A DNA stretch of 64,000 bases from Tumebacillus flagellatus (lineage in GTDB: Bacteria; Bacillota; Bacilli; Tumebacillales; Tumebacillaceae): positions 80,282 to 144,281 of the forward strand of contig NZ_JMIR01000019.1 of assembly GCF_000714935.1 (NCBI RefSeq), read 5' to 3'. The position numbers and the translations under genes were made by a program. Shown in pieces: positions 48,322 through 58,800 of the stretch (positions within the stretch are counted from its first letter, which is position 1; every line of letters starts with the position of its first letter). The notes under the pieces are model-generated. The model was not told the origin of the DNA, made no database searches, and saw only the letters and a list, made by a program, of their open reading frames with translations.

Positions 48322-48645
48322 GCCATCCTCCTCGTAGCCCGTGAACCCTGCTGGACGTAACACCCGTCCAAACCTTCACCATTTTTACAAACAGTATAAA
48401 TCACATTGACAAGAACAGTATAATTAAGTAATTGTCTGGTGTCTAGTAATATTTTTGCATAATAGAAACGTTTTCTTAAGTTATATTTTACTAATTTGTT
48501 ATTAGTATCGGTAACACCTGCGAGTTAGAATAAGTTTTCGTTGGCGGAAATTACTTGAATGTTTTGGGAGTTTCGGGTATTTTCAATGCATAGAAATAAA
48601 TGTTCAGTGGTATTTATCAACTTACAGTCAATGGGGGTTGGGAAG
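48322..48645. other. Divergent intergenic region between the MFS and dioxygenase genes
   Basis: 324 bases, AT-rich compared with the neighbours. The left half holds the minus-strand promoter at 48417-48445 and the MFS leader. The right half should hold the plus-strand promoter of the dioxygenase; I could not pick a convincing -10/-35 pair there. No further gene is seen. Confidence 0.6.
48417..48445 (-). promoter_or_regulatory. Promoter of the MFS-racemase-NRPS-A operon
   Basis: Minus-strand TAGACA (48445-48440), 17 bases, TATACT (48422-48417): close to the sigma-A consensus. The -35 is preceded by C and followed by CCAGACA, giving two AGACA repeats seven bases apart. NRPS-B has the same hexamers and spacing. 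Confidence 0.7.
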
Positions 48646-49632
48646 ATGGACGTGCAAAAAGACCAGATCAAGCTGTCCGCGCTGCAACCGGGGCAAACGC
48701 TGCCCTTGGTGGTCGAACCGTCCGAGGCGGGGCTTGACCTGCTGAACTGGGCGAAGCAAAACCGAGCATGGCTGGAGCAAAAACTGCTGGAGCACGGCGG
48801 CATCCTGTTTCGCAACTGGAACGTGACGGAGATCGGGAAGTTCGAGCAGTTTACCGAGGTGCTCTGCCCGAATTTGGAGGGCTACACAGAGCGCTCCACC
48901 CCGCGTTCGGAAGTGCAGGGCAAAGTGTACACGTCGACGTCGTATCCGGCCGACCAGTTCATTCCGATGCACAATGAGATGTCGTACGCGGCGGCGTGGC
49001 CCAAGAAGATCTTTTTCTACTCCGTGTTGGTGGCGGAGACCGGCGGGGAGACGCCGATTGCCGATTCCCGCGAGGTGTTGAAGAAGCTCGACCCGGAACT
49101 GGTCGAGCGCATCGCAACGCGCAAGATTCGCTATGTGCGCAACCACATGGAAGGGTTGGACTTGCCGTGGCAGGAAGTGTTTCAGACGAACGACAAAGCG
49201 GAAGTGGAAGCGTACTGCCGCGCCAACGGCATGACGTGGGACTGGAAGCCGGACGGCAGCTTGCGGACGACGGCGGTTCGCGACGCGCTGGCGAAACATC
49301 CGGTGACGCGGGAGACGGTGTGGTTTAACCAATTGCACCTGTTCCATGTGTCGAACTTGCCGGAGGAAGTGCAAGAGGCGATGGTGTTTGCGCTGGGCGT
49401 TGAGAATCTGCCGCGCAACACGTATTACGGCGACGGCACGCCGTTTGAGCCGGAGACGCTGGCGGCGATTCGCCAAGCGTTTGACGAAGTGACGATTTCC
49501 TTCCCGTGGGAGACCGGCGATATCCTCATGCTCGACAACTACCTCGTCGCGCATGGACGAGCCCCGTTCACCGGGAAGCGTCAGGTCGTGGTCACGATGG
49601 GAGACGTGACGAGCGACCGCCATTTGGAGTAA
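48646..49632 (+). CDS. SyrP/TauD-like Fe(II)/2-oxoglutarate dioxygenase
   Basis: 328 aa. ATG 48646 (MDVQKDQ) is chosen after a G-rich site; ATG 48631 is an alternative. The metal triad is His109-x-Glu111 (PMHNEMSY) with distal His303 (VAHGRAPFTGKR), and Arg312 should bind 2-oxoglutarate. Glu in place of the usual Asp is typical of the SyrP group, whose best-known member hydroxylates the beta carbon of carrier-bound aspartate in syringomycin synthesis. It is the only plus-strand gene among the synthetases. With the racemase and an Asp-like A domain nearby, beta-hydroxylation of an Asp residue is a reasonable guess. Confidence 0.9.
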   Translation: MDVQKDQIKLSALQPGQTLPLVVEPSEAGLDLLNWAKQNRAWLEQKLLEHGGILFRNWNVTEIGKFEQFTEVLCPNLEGYTERSTPRSEVQGKVYTSTSYPADQFIPMHNEMSYAAAWPKKIFFYSVLVAETGGETPIADSREVLKKLDPELVERIATRKIRYVRNHMEGLDLPWQEVFQTNDKAEVEAYCRANGMTWDWKPDGSLRTTAVRDALAKHPVTRETVWFNQLHLFHVSNLPEEVQEAMVFALGVENLPRNTYYGDGTPFEPETLAAIRQAFDEVTISFPWETGDILMLDNYLVAHGRAPFTGKRQVVVTMGDVTSDRHLE

Positions 49633-49639
49633 GACGTAG

Positions 49640-49676
49640 AAAAAAGCCAGTGCCCGCGAGAGGGCCTGGCTTTTTT
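49640..49676 (+). terminator. Terminator of the dioxygenase gene
   Basis: Arms AAAAAAGCCAG / CTGGCTTTTTT with an inner TGCCC/GGGC stem. The A- and T-runs on both sides make it potentially bidirectional. Confidence 0.88.
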
Positions 49677-49790
49677 GATAGGAGGACCGGCTCCGCAGGG
49701 GAACAGGCGTTTGAATGGAATCCAGCCTGATGCGGGGCTTGCTTTTTTGTGTGGAGTGTCCTCCCTGTGCGGGTCTGTTTGATTGTGAGT

Positions 49791-49819
49791 GCCAGCCCCT
49801 TGAAGGAGCTGGCTTTTTG
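49791..49819 (+). terminator. Second hairpin with T-run between the convergent genes
   Basis: Arms GCCAGC / GCTGGC around CCCTTGAAGGA, followed by TTTTTGTTTT on the plus strand. The T-run overlaps the last bases of NRPS-B, so it acts as a plus-strand backstop. Confidence 0.6.
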
Positions 49820-49821
49820 TT

Positions 49822-52800
49822 TTATTCCAGCACGAGCGCCGCCGGATCGACCGCGAGGGACGCGAGCGCACTTTCCAGAGCGCGGGCGAACGTTTCGACC
49901 GTGGCTTTTTGGAAGAGATCGGTGCTGTATTCGAACGCGATGCGCAAGTGCTCCCGCTCTTCCTGAATCGTGACGGTCAGGTCGAATTTGCTGACTTCCG
50001 TGTCGGTCTCTTGCAACGGCTCGTACAGCGGCGACACGGCTTCCAGAAACTGACGGAACGTGAACATCGTCGAGAACACCGGCGTGCGGCTCAAGTCACG
50101 CTCCGGATTCAATCGCTCGATCAGCAGGTCGAACGGCATCCCTTGGTGCTCATACGCACTCAGGAATTGCTCCTTCACCCGCTGCACCAACTCCCGCCCG
50201 TTTGTCACGCCGTCCAACCGCGCGCGAATCGCCAACGTGTTCACAAAAAACCCAATCACAGACTCCAACTCTTCTGCCACCCGCCCGGCAATCGGCGTGC
50301 CGACGATCAGGTCTCGTTGACCGGTCTGTTCATGCAGGAACAGCACGTACCCCGCCAGCAACAGCGTGTACAGCGAAACCTCTTCCGCCGCCGCCCGCTC
50401 TCGGAGCGAGAGGGTGATTTCCCGGGGAATGGACCACCAAAGCACCGCTCCCTGATCCGTTCGAACAGCCGGACGCGGGAAATCGGTCGGCAAATTCAGC
50501 ACCGGCAACGGCTTGGCGAGCGTATCGAGCCAATACGCTTCATCCCCCGCAAAGCGTCCGTTCGCCGCTTCTTGCTCCTGCCACGCCGCATAGTCCACAT
50601 ACTGAACCGGCAGTTGCGGCAACGACGCTTCTTCCCCGTTCACCAGCGCTTCGTAGAGAGCGGCGTGCTCGCGGGCGAGCAGTTCGTTGCTCCAGCCGTC
50701 CGTGATGATGTGGTGCACGTTCAAGTAGAAGTGATAGTCCGACTCTCCCCGCTTGAACAACAGCGTGCGCACCAACGGCCCCCGCGTCAAATCAAACGGA
50801 CGGCTGTTGGCGAGCGCAATCGTCTCGCGGATAAACGCTTCCTGCTCTTCCGGCGACTGCGCGCTGAGGTCTTTGTAGAACGGCCGGATGTTGCTCTTGG
50901 GCAAGACCTTCTGACGGGGCTCTCCCGCCGCTTCGACGAAAACGGTGCGCAAAACCGCTTGCCGCTCGGCGAGTTGATGCAACGCTTTTTCAAACAGTTT
51001 GACTTGCAGCGGGCGTTTGATCGCGATCTCCAGCGGGATGTTGTACGCGCGGCTCGCCGGGTTCAGTTTGTACAGCAGCCAGAGGCGGCGTTGCGCGTTG
51101 GAGAGCGGGTAATCGGCGCTCTCCGGCGCTTTCGGGATCACGAGGGAGGATGCGGTGCCCCCCGCTTGCAAACGTTCGTCAATGGCGGCCGCCAAGGCAT
51201 CGACGGTCGGGTTGGCAAACAGGTCTTTGAGTTCCAGCGCCGTGTTCAAGTCGCTGCGCACGCGGTTGAGGATCTGGATTGCCAGCAACGAGTGCCCGCC
51301 GAGGTCAAAGAAATTGTCGCGCACCCCGACTTGCTCGCGCTTCAGCAGTTCGCTCCAGATGCCCGCCAGTTTTTCCTCCGTCGGCGTGGACGGCGCGACG
51401 TACTCGCTGACGAGTTCAAACGAATCCTGCGCCGCGAACGCTTCCAGCGCGTGACGGTCAACTTTGCCGTTCGGGGTGAGCGGCATGACGTCCAATTGCA
51501 CGAGGCGCGGCGGCACCATGTAATCCGGGAGTTTCGTGCGCAGATGGTCTTTGAGAGCGGACACTTCGAGCTCGCCGGACGCTGTCAAGTAGCCAAAAAG
51601 GGAATTGTTCCCGTCCGGGCCTTTGCGCGCAATGACAGCTGCCATCTCGACGGCGGCGTGTTGGGTGAGCACTTCCTCGATCTCGCCCAGTTCGATGCGG
51701 AAGCCGCGAATCTTCACTTGGTTGTCGACGCGGCCCAGGTATTCCAAAGTGCCGTCGGGCAGCAGACGAACCGCGTCGCCCGTGCGATACAAGCGGTCGC
51801 CCGGCGTGTTCGGCAAGCGGTTCGGGACGAAGGACTCTGCCGTTTTTTCCGGCTTGTTGTGGTAGCCGAGGGCGAGTTGCACACCGCCGACGTAGAGTTC
51901 GCCCTTGACGCGCACCGGGCAGAGTTGACCGTGCGCGTTCAAAACGTAGAGTTGCGTGTTCGCAAGCGGAGCGCCGATGGTGATCAGCGTGTGCGGCGCT
52001 TCGTAGATCGCGCCGGAGACGTCGACCGCCGCTTCCGTCGGGCCGTAGAGGTTGGCGAGCTGCGTGCCCGTCGGGTAGAGCGTGAACCATTGCTCGACCA
52101 GTTTGGACGGAAGCGCTTCGCCGGAGACGATCAGCGTGCGCAGATGCGGACGCGCTTCGGGCGGCATCTCTTGCAGAGCGGAGACGACGACGGCGAGCAG
52201 GGACGGGACGAACTGCATGTAGGTCGCTCGTTCCGTGAGCAACTGCTGAATCAAGCGTTGCGGATCCAGCACGACAGACTGCGGCATGATCGACAGTTTC
52301 GCTCCGTGGCGCAACGGCCAGAACAGCTCGATCACGGAGTCGTCAAAGCAGGCGGTCGTGCGCTGGATCATCACGTCCTCCGCTGTGGCGCGGAACGTCT
52401 CTTGGTGCCAGTGCAGACGGTTCAGAATCGCTCGGTGCTGGATCAGCACGCCCTTGGGCTGTCCGGTCGAGCCCGAGGTGTAGATCATGTACGCAAGGTC
52501 GTCCGGTGTGCCGACGCGTGGCGGAAGCGTCGACGGGAAGTGCGCGAGGTCGCGTTCCCCTTGCTCCATGAACAGAACAGTTTGCGTTCCCTCCGCCAGT
52601 TCGCGATACCCCTGCTTCGTCAAGAGCACACGCGCCCCCGAATCTTCCAGCATGTAGCGGATGCGCTCCGCCGGGTACTCCGGGTCGATCGGCACGTACG
52701 CCGCGCCGGACTTCAAGATGCCGTACAGCCCGACCATCATCTCAAGACTGCGCTCCATCAGAATCGCCACGAGTTGATTGCGCGCAACCCCCTGTTCGCG

Positions 52801-55800
52801 CAAGAAGTGCGCCAACCGGTTCGACGCCGCGTGCAACTCGCCGTACGTCATCATCCGGCCCGTCTCCGGCTCGCTGAGCGCCACACGCTCCGGGTGCGCT
52901 TCCGCTTGTTCCGCAAACGCCTCCCACAGCAAGCCTTCGTTGTCATACGCCGCTTCCGTGTCGTTCATCCGGGCATACACCGCCCGATCCCCCTCCGTCA
53001 GAAGCGCCGCGGCTCCAAACGGCACCGTGCGGTCGCCCGCGAAATTCTCCAGCACTTGCAGGTACAGATCGGTAAACTTCTCCACCGTCTCCCGCAAGAA
53101 CAAATCCGAGTTGTACTGGAAGAACAGATGCACCCCCTGCTCTTCAAAATCCATCAAGTTCAACTGCAGATCAAACTTGCTCGTCAACACTTCAAACGGA
53201 TTCTCCGTCAACTCCAACTGGAATTGCTCCCCGTGCAAGCCCCCCGCCATGCCGACCTCGTACTGGAACATCGTCGAGAAAATCGGCGAGCGGCTCATGT
53301 CGCGCTCCGGGTTGATCCGCTCAATCAGCAAGTCAAACGGCACCGACTGGTGCTCATACGCATCGAGCGCCGCCTGCTTGACCGCTTGCACCAACTCGCC
53401 CGGCGTCTGCAGACCGTCCATGCGCACGCGCAACGCCAGCGTGTTGACGAAGAAGCCGAACACGTTCTCCAACTCTTCGCTCGTCCGCCCCGCAATCGTC
53501 GTCCCGACCACGAGATCGTCCTGCCCGCTCAGATGGTTCAACAAGCGCACATACGCGGCGAACAAGAACATGAACAGCGACACGCCCTCTTGCTGTGCCG
53601 CTTTGCGCACGCGTTGCACCAAGTCGTCCGAGAGCACCTGCATAACCAAACCGCCGTTGTACGTCTGCACGTCCGGTCGCGGGAAATCGGTCGGCAAATC
53701 CAGCACCGGCAAGGGCTTTGCCAACACCCCGACCCAATGCTCCTGCTCCTTGGCAAAAACGCCGCTTTCCACTTGTCGGGCCTGCCACTCGGCGTAATCC
53801 ACGTACTGCAGATCCACCTGCGGCAAATTCGGGCTTCGGTCTTCCGCCAGCGCGGCATAGACTTCCTGCAACTCGCGCAGGAACAGGTCGCGGCTCAGCG
53901 CGTCGGTGATGATGTGGTGCTTTTGGAGCAAGAACCGGTACTCCGCCTCGCCGGTCTGATAGAGCATCGCCCGCATCAGCGGCCCGTCGCCCAAGTCAAA
54001 CGGAGTGCTTTCCGTCTCGCGCAGTTTCGCCCGCAAGCGCTGCTCCTGTTCTTCGCGCTCAAACACCCGCCAATCTTCAAACTCCACATGGAACTTCGAG
54101 AACGGCTGCACAAACTGGCGCGGCTCGCCGTCCACTTCGCGGAAGACGGTGCGCAACGAGGAATGGCGGCGGATCATCTCGTCAAACGCGAGGGAGAGCA
54201 GATCGATTTGGATCGTGCCCTTCAAGCGGATGTTGAGGTTGACGTGGTAGGCGACGTTGTCCGGGTCGAACTTGTAGAGGAACCAGAGTCGCTTCTGCGC
54301 GTGCGACAGTTCGTAGTGCGGTTGCAGCGCCGCCGGTTCGATGCGGGCGGCAAGGCCAGATGCGGAGAGGTTCGTTTTTTCCCCGGTTCCCTCGGCGTCG
54401 GCTTGCAGGCGTTCGTCGACGCGCGAAGCCAGTTCGGTGAGCGTCGGGTAGGCAAACAGGTCTTTGAGCTCCAGTCCGATGCCGAATGTCTTGCGCAAGC
54501 GGGAGTTCACCTGCATCAGCAACAGCGAGTGCCCGCCCATCTCGAAGAAGTGATCACCCGCTCCCACCTGTTCGCGGCCGAGCAGTTCCGACCAGATCGA
54601 AGCGACCGCGAGCTCCGTCGGTGTGGAGGGAGCGATGTAGTCAGCCTGCTGTTCGACGGCAACCTCAGCCGCCAGAACCTGCAGCGCTTTGCGGTCGGCT
54701 TTGCCGTTCGGGGTGAGCGGCATCTCGTCGAGTTGCACGAGGCGCGGCGGAATCATGTGATCCGGGAGTTTGGCGCGCAAGTGCTCCTTGAGTTCGCCCG
54801 CCTCCACGCCGCGGCTCGCCGTGTAGAACCCAAACAACGTGTAGTCGCCGCCCGCCGCCTTCCGCGCAATGACCGCCGCCAGATTCACGTCCGCCGCTTG
54901 CAAGAGAACTTCCTCGATCTCGCCAAGCTCCGTACGAATGCCGCGAATCTTCACTTGGTTGTCGACGCGGCCCAAGTAGTCGAGGGTGCCGTCGGGCAAG
55001 AGGCGAACGGAATCCCCGGTGCGGTACAACCGCTCGCCGAACGTGCCCGGCAGCGGGTTCGGGAGAAACGCCTCAGCCGTTTTTTCCGGCTTGTTGTGGT
55101 AGCCGAGCGCCAATTGGACGCCGCCGACATAGAGTTCGCCGGTGACGTTGACCGGGCAGAGCCGCCGCTTCGGGTTGAGAACGTACAGTTGCGTGTTGGC
55201 AACCGGGCGTCCAATCGTGATGTGCGACTGCGGGCCTTCGTAGATGATAAACGAAACGTCGACAGCCGCTTCCGTCGGGCCGTAGAGGTTCGCGAGTTTC
55301 GTGCCGGGGTAGACTTGGAACCATTGCTCGACCAGTTTCGCAGGCAACGCTTCGCCCGAGAGGATGATCGTGTGCAGCGGCGGACGCTCGCGTGCCGGCA
55401 TCTCTTGCAAAGCGGAGAGGACGACGGCGAGCAGGGACGGAACGAATTGAATGTACGTCGCGCGCTCTTGGATCAACTGCTCGATCAAACGGTGGGAGTC
55501 GAGCACGACTTCATGCGCCATGATGGAGAGCCTCGCTCCGTGGCGCAGCGGCCAGAACAGCTCGATCACCGAGTCGTCAAAGCTTACCGTCGTGCGCTGG
55601 ACCACCACATCCTCCGGCGTGGCGCCAAAAATTTCTTGGTGCCAGACCAGGCGGTTGAGAATCGCGCGGTGTTGGATCAGAACCCCCTTCGGTTGACCGG
55701 TCGAGCCGGACGTGTAGATCATGTACGCGAGGTCATCCGGTGTTCCGACGGGCTCCGGCATGGAGGTCGGCATGCCCTGATAGAATTGCGTTTCTTCCAT

Positions 55801-58800
55801 TAAAAACGGCTTGGCAGACAGAGACCCTTCTGCCCCCGTCCGGTCGAGGTACGCCCGTTTGGTCAGGAGAATGTTCGCGCCGGAGTCGGTCAGCATGTAC
55901 TGGATGCGCTGAGCCGGGTATTCCGGGTCAATCGGCACATACGCCGCGCCGGACTTTAACACCCCGTACATCGACACCAGCATTTCAATGCTTCGCTCCA
56001 TCATCACGGCGACCAGTTGGTTGCGCTGCACCCCTTCTGCACGGAGCAGATGCGCCAACTGGTTGGATCGCCGGTGCAACTCCCCGTACGTCATCATCCG
56101 TCCGGTCGACGGCTCCGACAACGCGATGCGTTCCGGATGCGCCTCCGCCTGCTCCACAAACGCGTCGAGCAGCAGATGGTTCAAGTCATACGCCGCGTCG
56201 GTGTCGTTCATGTCGGCGTACACCTGCCGATCCGCTGCCGTTAACAAGTCTGCCTCGTACAGCCCTTGCTCCGCGTCGTTCAGCACGAAAGCAAGCAACA
56301 TCACATACTGCTCCGCCATCTTCGCCACGGTCGAGGGCAGGAACAGATCCGGGTTGTACTCAAAGTACAGCGACGTCTCGCCGTCGTGCTCCAACACTTT
56401 CAGCGCGAGGTCGAACTGGCTGGACAAGCGGTGAATTTCAGCAGGCGAGACTTCCAACCCCGGCAGCTGCAACGCAAACGGCGTATTCTCAAACACAAAC
56501 ATCGTGGAAAAAACCGCCGAGCGGCTCAAGTCGCGCTCCGGCTGCACTTTTTCAATCAAGCGGTCGAACGGGTAGGTCTGGTGATCGAACGCTTCCAAGC
56601 AACGCGCTTTCACCTGTTGCAACAGACTGCGGAACGACGCGTCTCTGTCAAAGTGCGCTCGAATCGAGAGCATGTTGATGAAGACGCCGAGCAACGATTC
56701 CAACTCTCGTGCCGTGCGCCCGGCGGTCGGTGTGCCGACGATGATGTCTTCGTCGCCGCTCAAGCGGTGCAGGAGCAAGTGATACGCCGCCAGCATCACC
56801 ATGAACAGCGACGCCTCTTCCCCGGCGGCAAACTCGCGGGCTTGTTCGACGAGCCCCGCGTCCAAGGGATAGCGGAACTGCGCGCCCGTGTCGGTCAACA
56901 CGGCGGGACGCTCGAAATCAAGCGGCAGGTTCAACGTCGGCAGCGGTTTGGCGAGCGTGTTCAGCCAGTACGCTTCTTCGTTATCCAGTTGCCCGGCGGC
57001 GAGTTGCTCGTTCTGCCAAGCGGCGAAGTCGACATAGCGCAGCGCGGCGGGTTGCAGATCCGCCTCTTGACCGTGGAGAAGCGCATGGTACAGTTCCGCC
57101 ACTTCCTGCACGAACAGCCCCGTGCTCCAGCCGTCGGAAATGATATGATGCGTGTTCAGGTAAAAAAGGAACTCGTCCGCACCCGTGCGCAACAGCATCA
57201 TCCGCATCAACGGCCCTTCGGTCAGGGAGAAAGGCGTGCGGGCGTCCTCGGCCGTCCAGTTGCGTGTACGTTCCACTTGCTCGGCGGCGGAGAGGTGGGT
57301 CAAATCCTCGTAGGAAATCGGCAGGGTGCCATGCTCGCGGATCACTTGATACGGCACGCCGTCCTCTTCCACAAACACGGTGCGCAGAATTTCATGACGT
57401 GCCGCCATGCGCTGGACCGCCGTTTCAAACGCGCCCAGATCCAAAGCGCCGCGCAGCACGACGCTGTACGGCATGTGATACGACACGTTCGCCGGGTCGA
57501 GCTGTTGCAGGAACCAGAGGCGGCTCTGGGCGTGCGACAGTTCATACCGCGCTTGCTCCGGCACGCGGACGATGCGGTGTTGCGGAGGAATCGCGTCCGC
57601 CAACGCCACGCTGTCCAGATGAATCGCCAACTCTTCCACCGTCGGTTTGGTGAAAAAGTCTTGCAGCGTCACGCGCACCCCTGTCTCTTCCCGCACGCGG
57701 GACAACACTTGCATGGCGAGCAGCGAATGTCCGCCCAGCGTGAAGAAGCTGTCGTGCACGCCGACTTTGTCCACGCGGAGCACGTCGGCCCAGATCGACG
57801 CCAAGCTTTGTTCCGTCTCCGTGCGCGGCTCTACATAGACGCGGCCTCGCTCCGGTTTCGCTTCGACCGCCAACGCCTGCAACCCTTTGCGGTCGACTTT
57901 GCCGTTGGGGAGCAGCGGCATTTCCGCCAAGAGATGGAACTGCGACGGAATCATCGCGTCCGGCAACTTCTGCTGCAAGTTCGCACGCAAGCGCTCCACC
58001 GATACTTCCTGCTCGTCCGACGCGGTGAAATAAGCGATCAGCGTGCAATCGCCCTCCTCTTCCGTGCGCGCCGTGACGACCGCTTCCCGCACGCCCGGCA
58101 ATTCGACCATCGCCGACTCGATCTCGGCGAGTTCCACGCGAATCCCGCGCACTTTGACCTGGTTGTCCCGCCGCCCGATGTACTCCACGTTTCCGTCCGG
58201 CAGATAGCGCCCGAGGTCGCCGGTGCGGTACACGCGGTCCGCGCCTTCCGCGAGCGGGCGCAACGGGTTCTGCAAAAACACCTCGTCTGTCAACTCAGGG
58301 CGCTTGTAATACCCGAGCGACAAAAACGGACTGCGGATGTAGATTTCGCCGACTTGCCCGATGCCGCACAGTTTGTTTTTTTCATTGAGGATGAGCGGGG
58401 CGGCGCCCTTCATGGCGCGTCCGATCGGGATCGGCTTGCCGGGGGTCGGCCGTTTGTCGATGCGGTGGAACATCTTGATCATCGTGGTTTCCGTGGAGCC
58501 GTAGAAGTTGACCAGCTCAATGCGCGTGCCGAAGATCTCCATCCACTGAAGGACGTGCTTGACTTCGAGCACTTCCCCCGCCATCAAGATGCGGCGCAAA
58601 CGAGGAAACATCCCCTCGTGTGCCGCCGCCAACAGCTGGCGGAAGACGCTGGGGACGCAGTGGATGATCGTAAGCGCTTCAGCTTCAATCCAGTTCACCA
58701 GCTCCGCGCGGTCGGTCAGCACGTCGCCGGGCGGCAGGCAGACCGTCCCGCCGTGGCACAGAGGGACAAACAAGTCGCGCAGGCAGGCGTCAAACGACAA

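Noticed and set aside
49909..55803. A very long plus-strand open frame (nearly 2,000 codons) opposite NRPS-B, and similar ones at 2958-5795, 21208-24111, 24124-28485 and 28498-32385.
   Set aside because: They are antisense to genes with complete domain motifs. Translations are rich in Arg, His, Val and Asp with no known domains, as expected from GC-rich codon bias.
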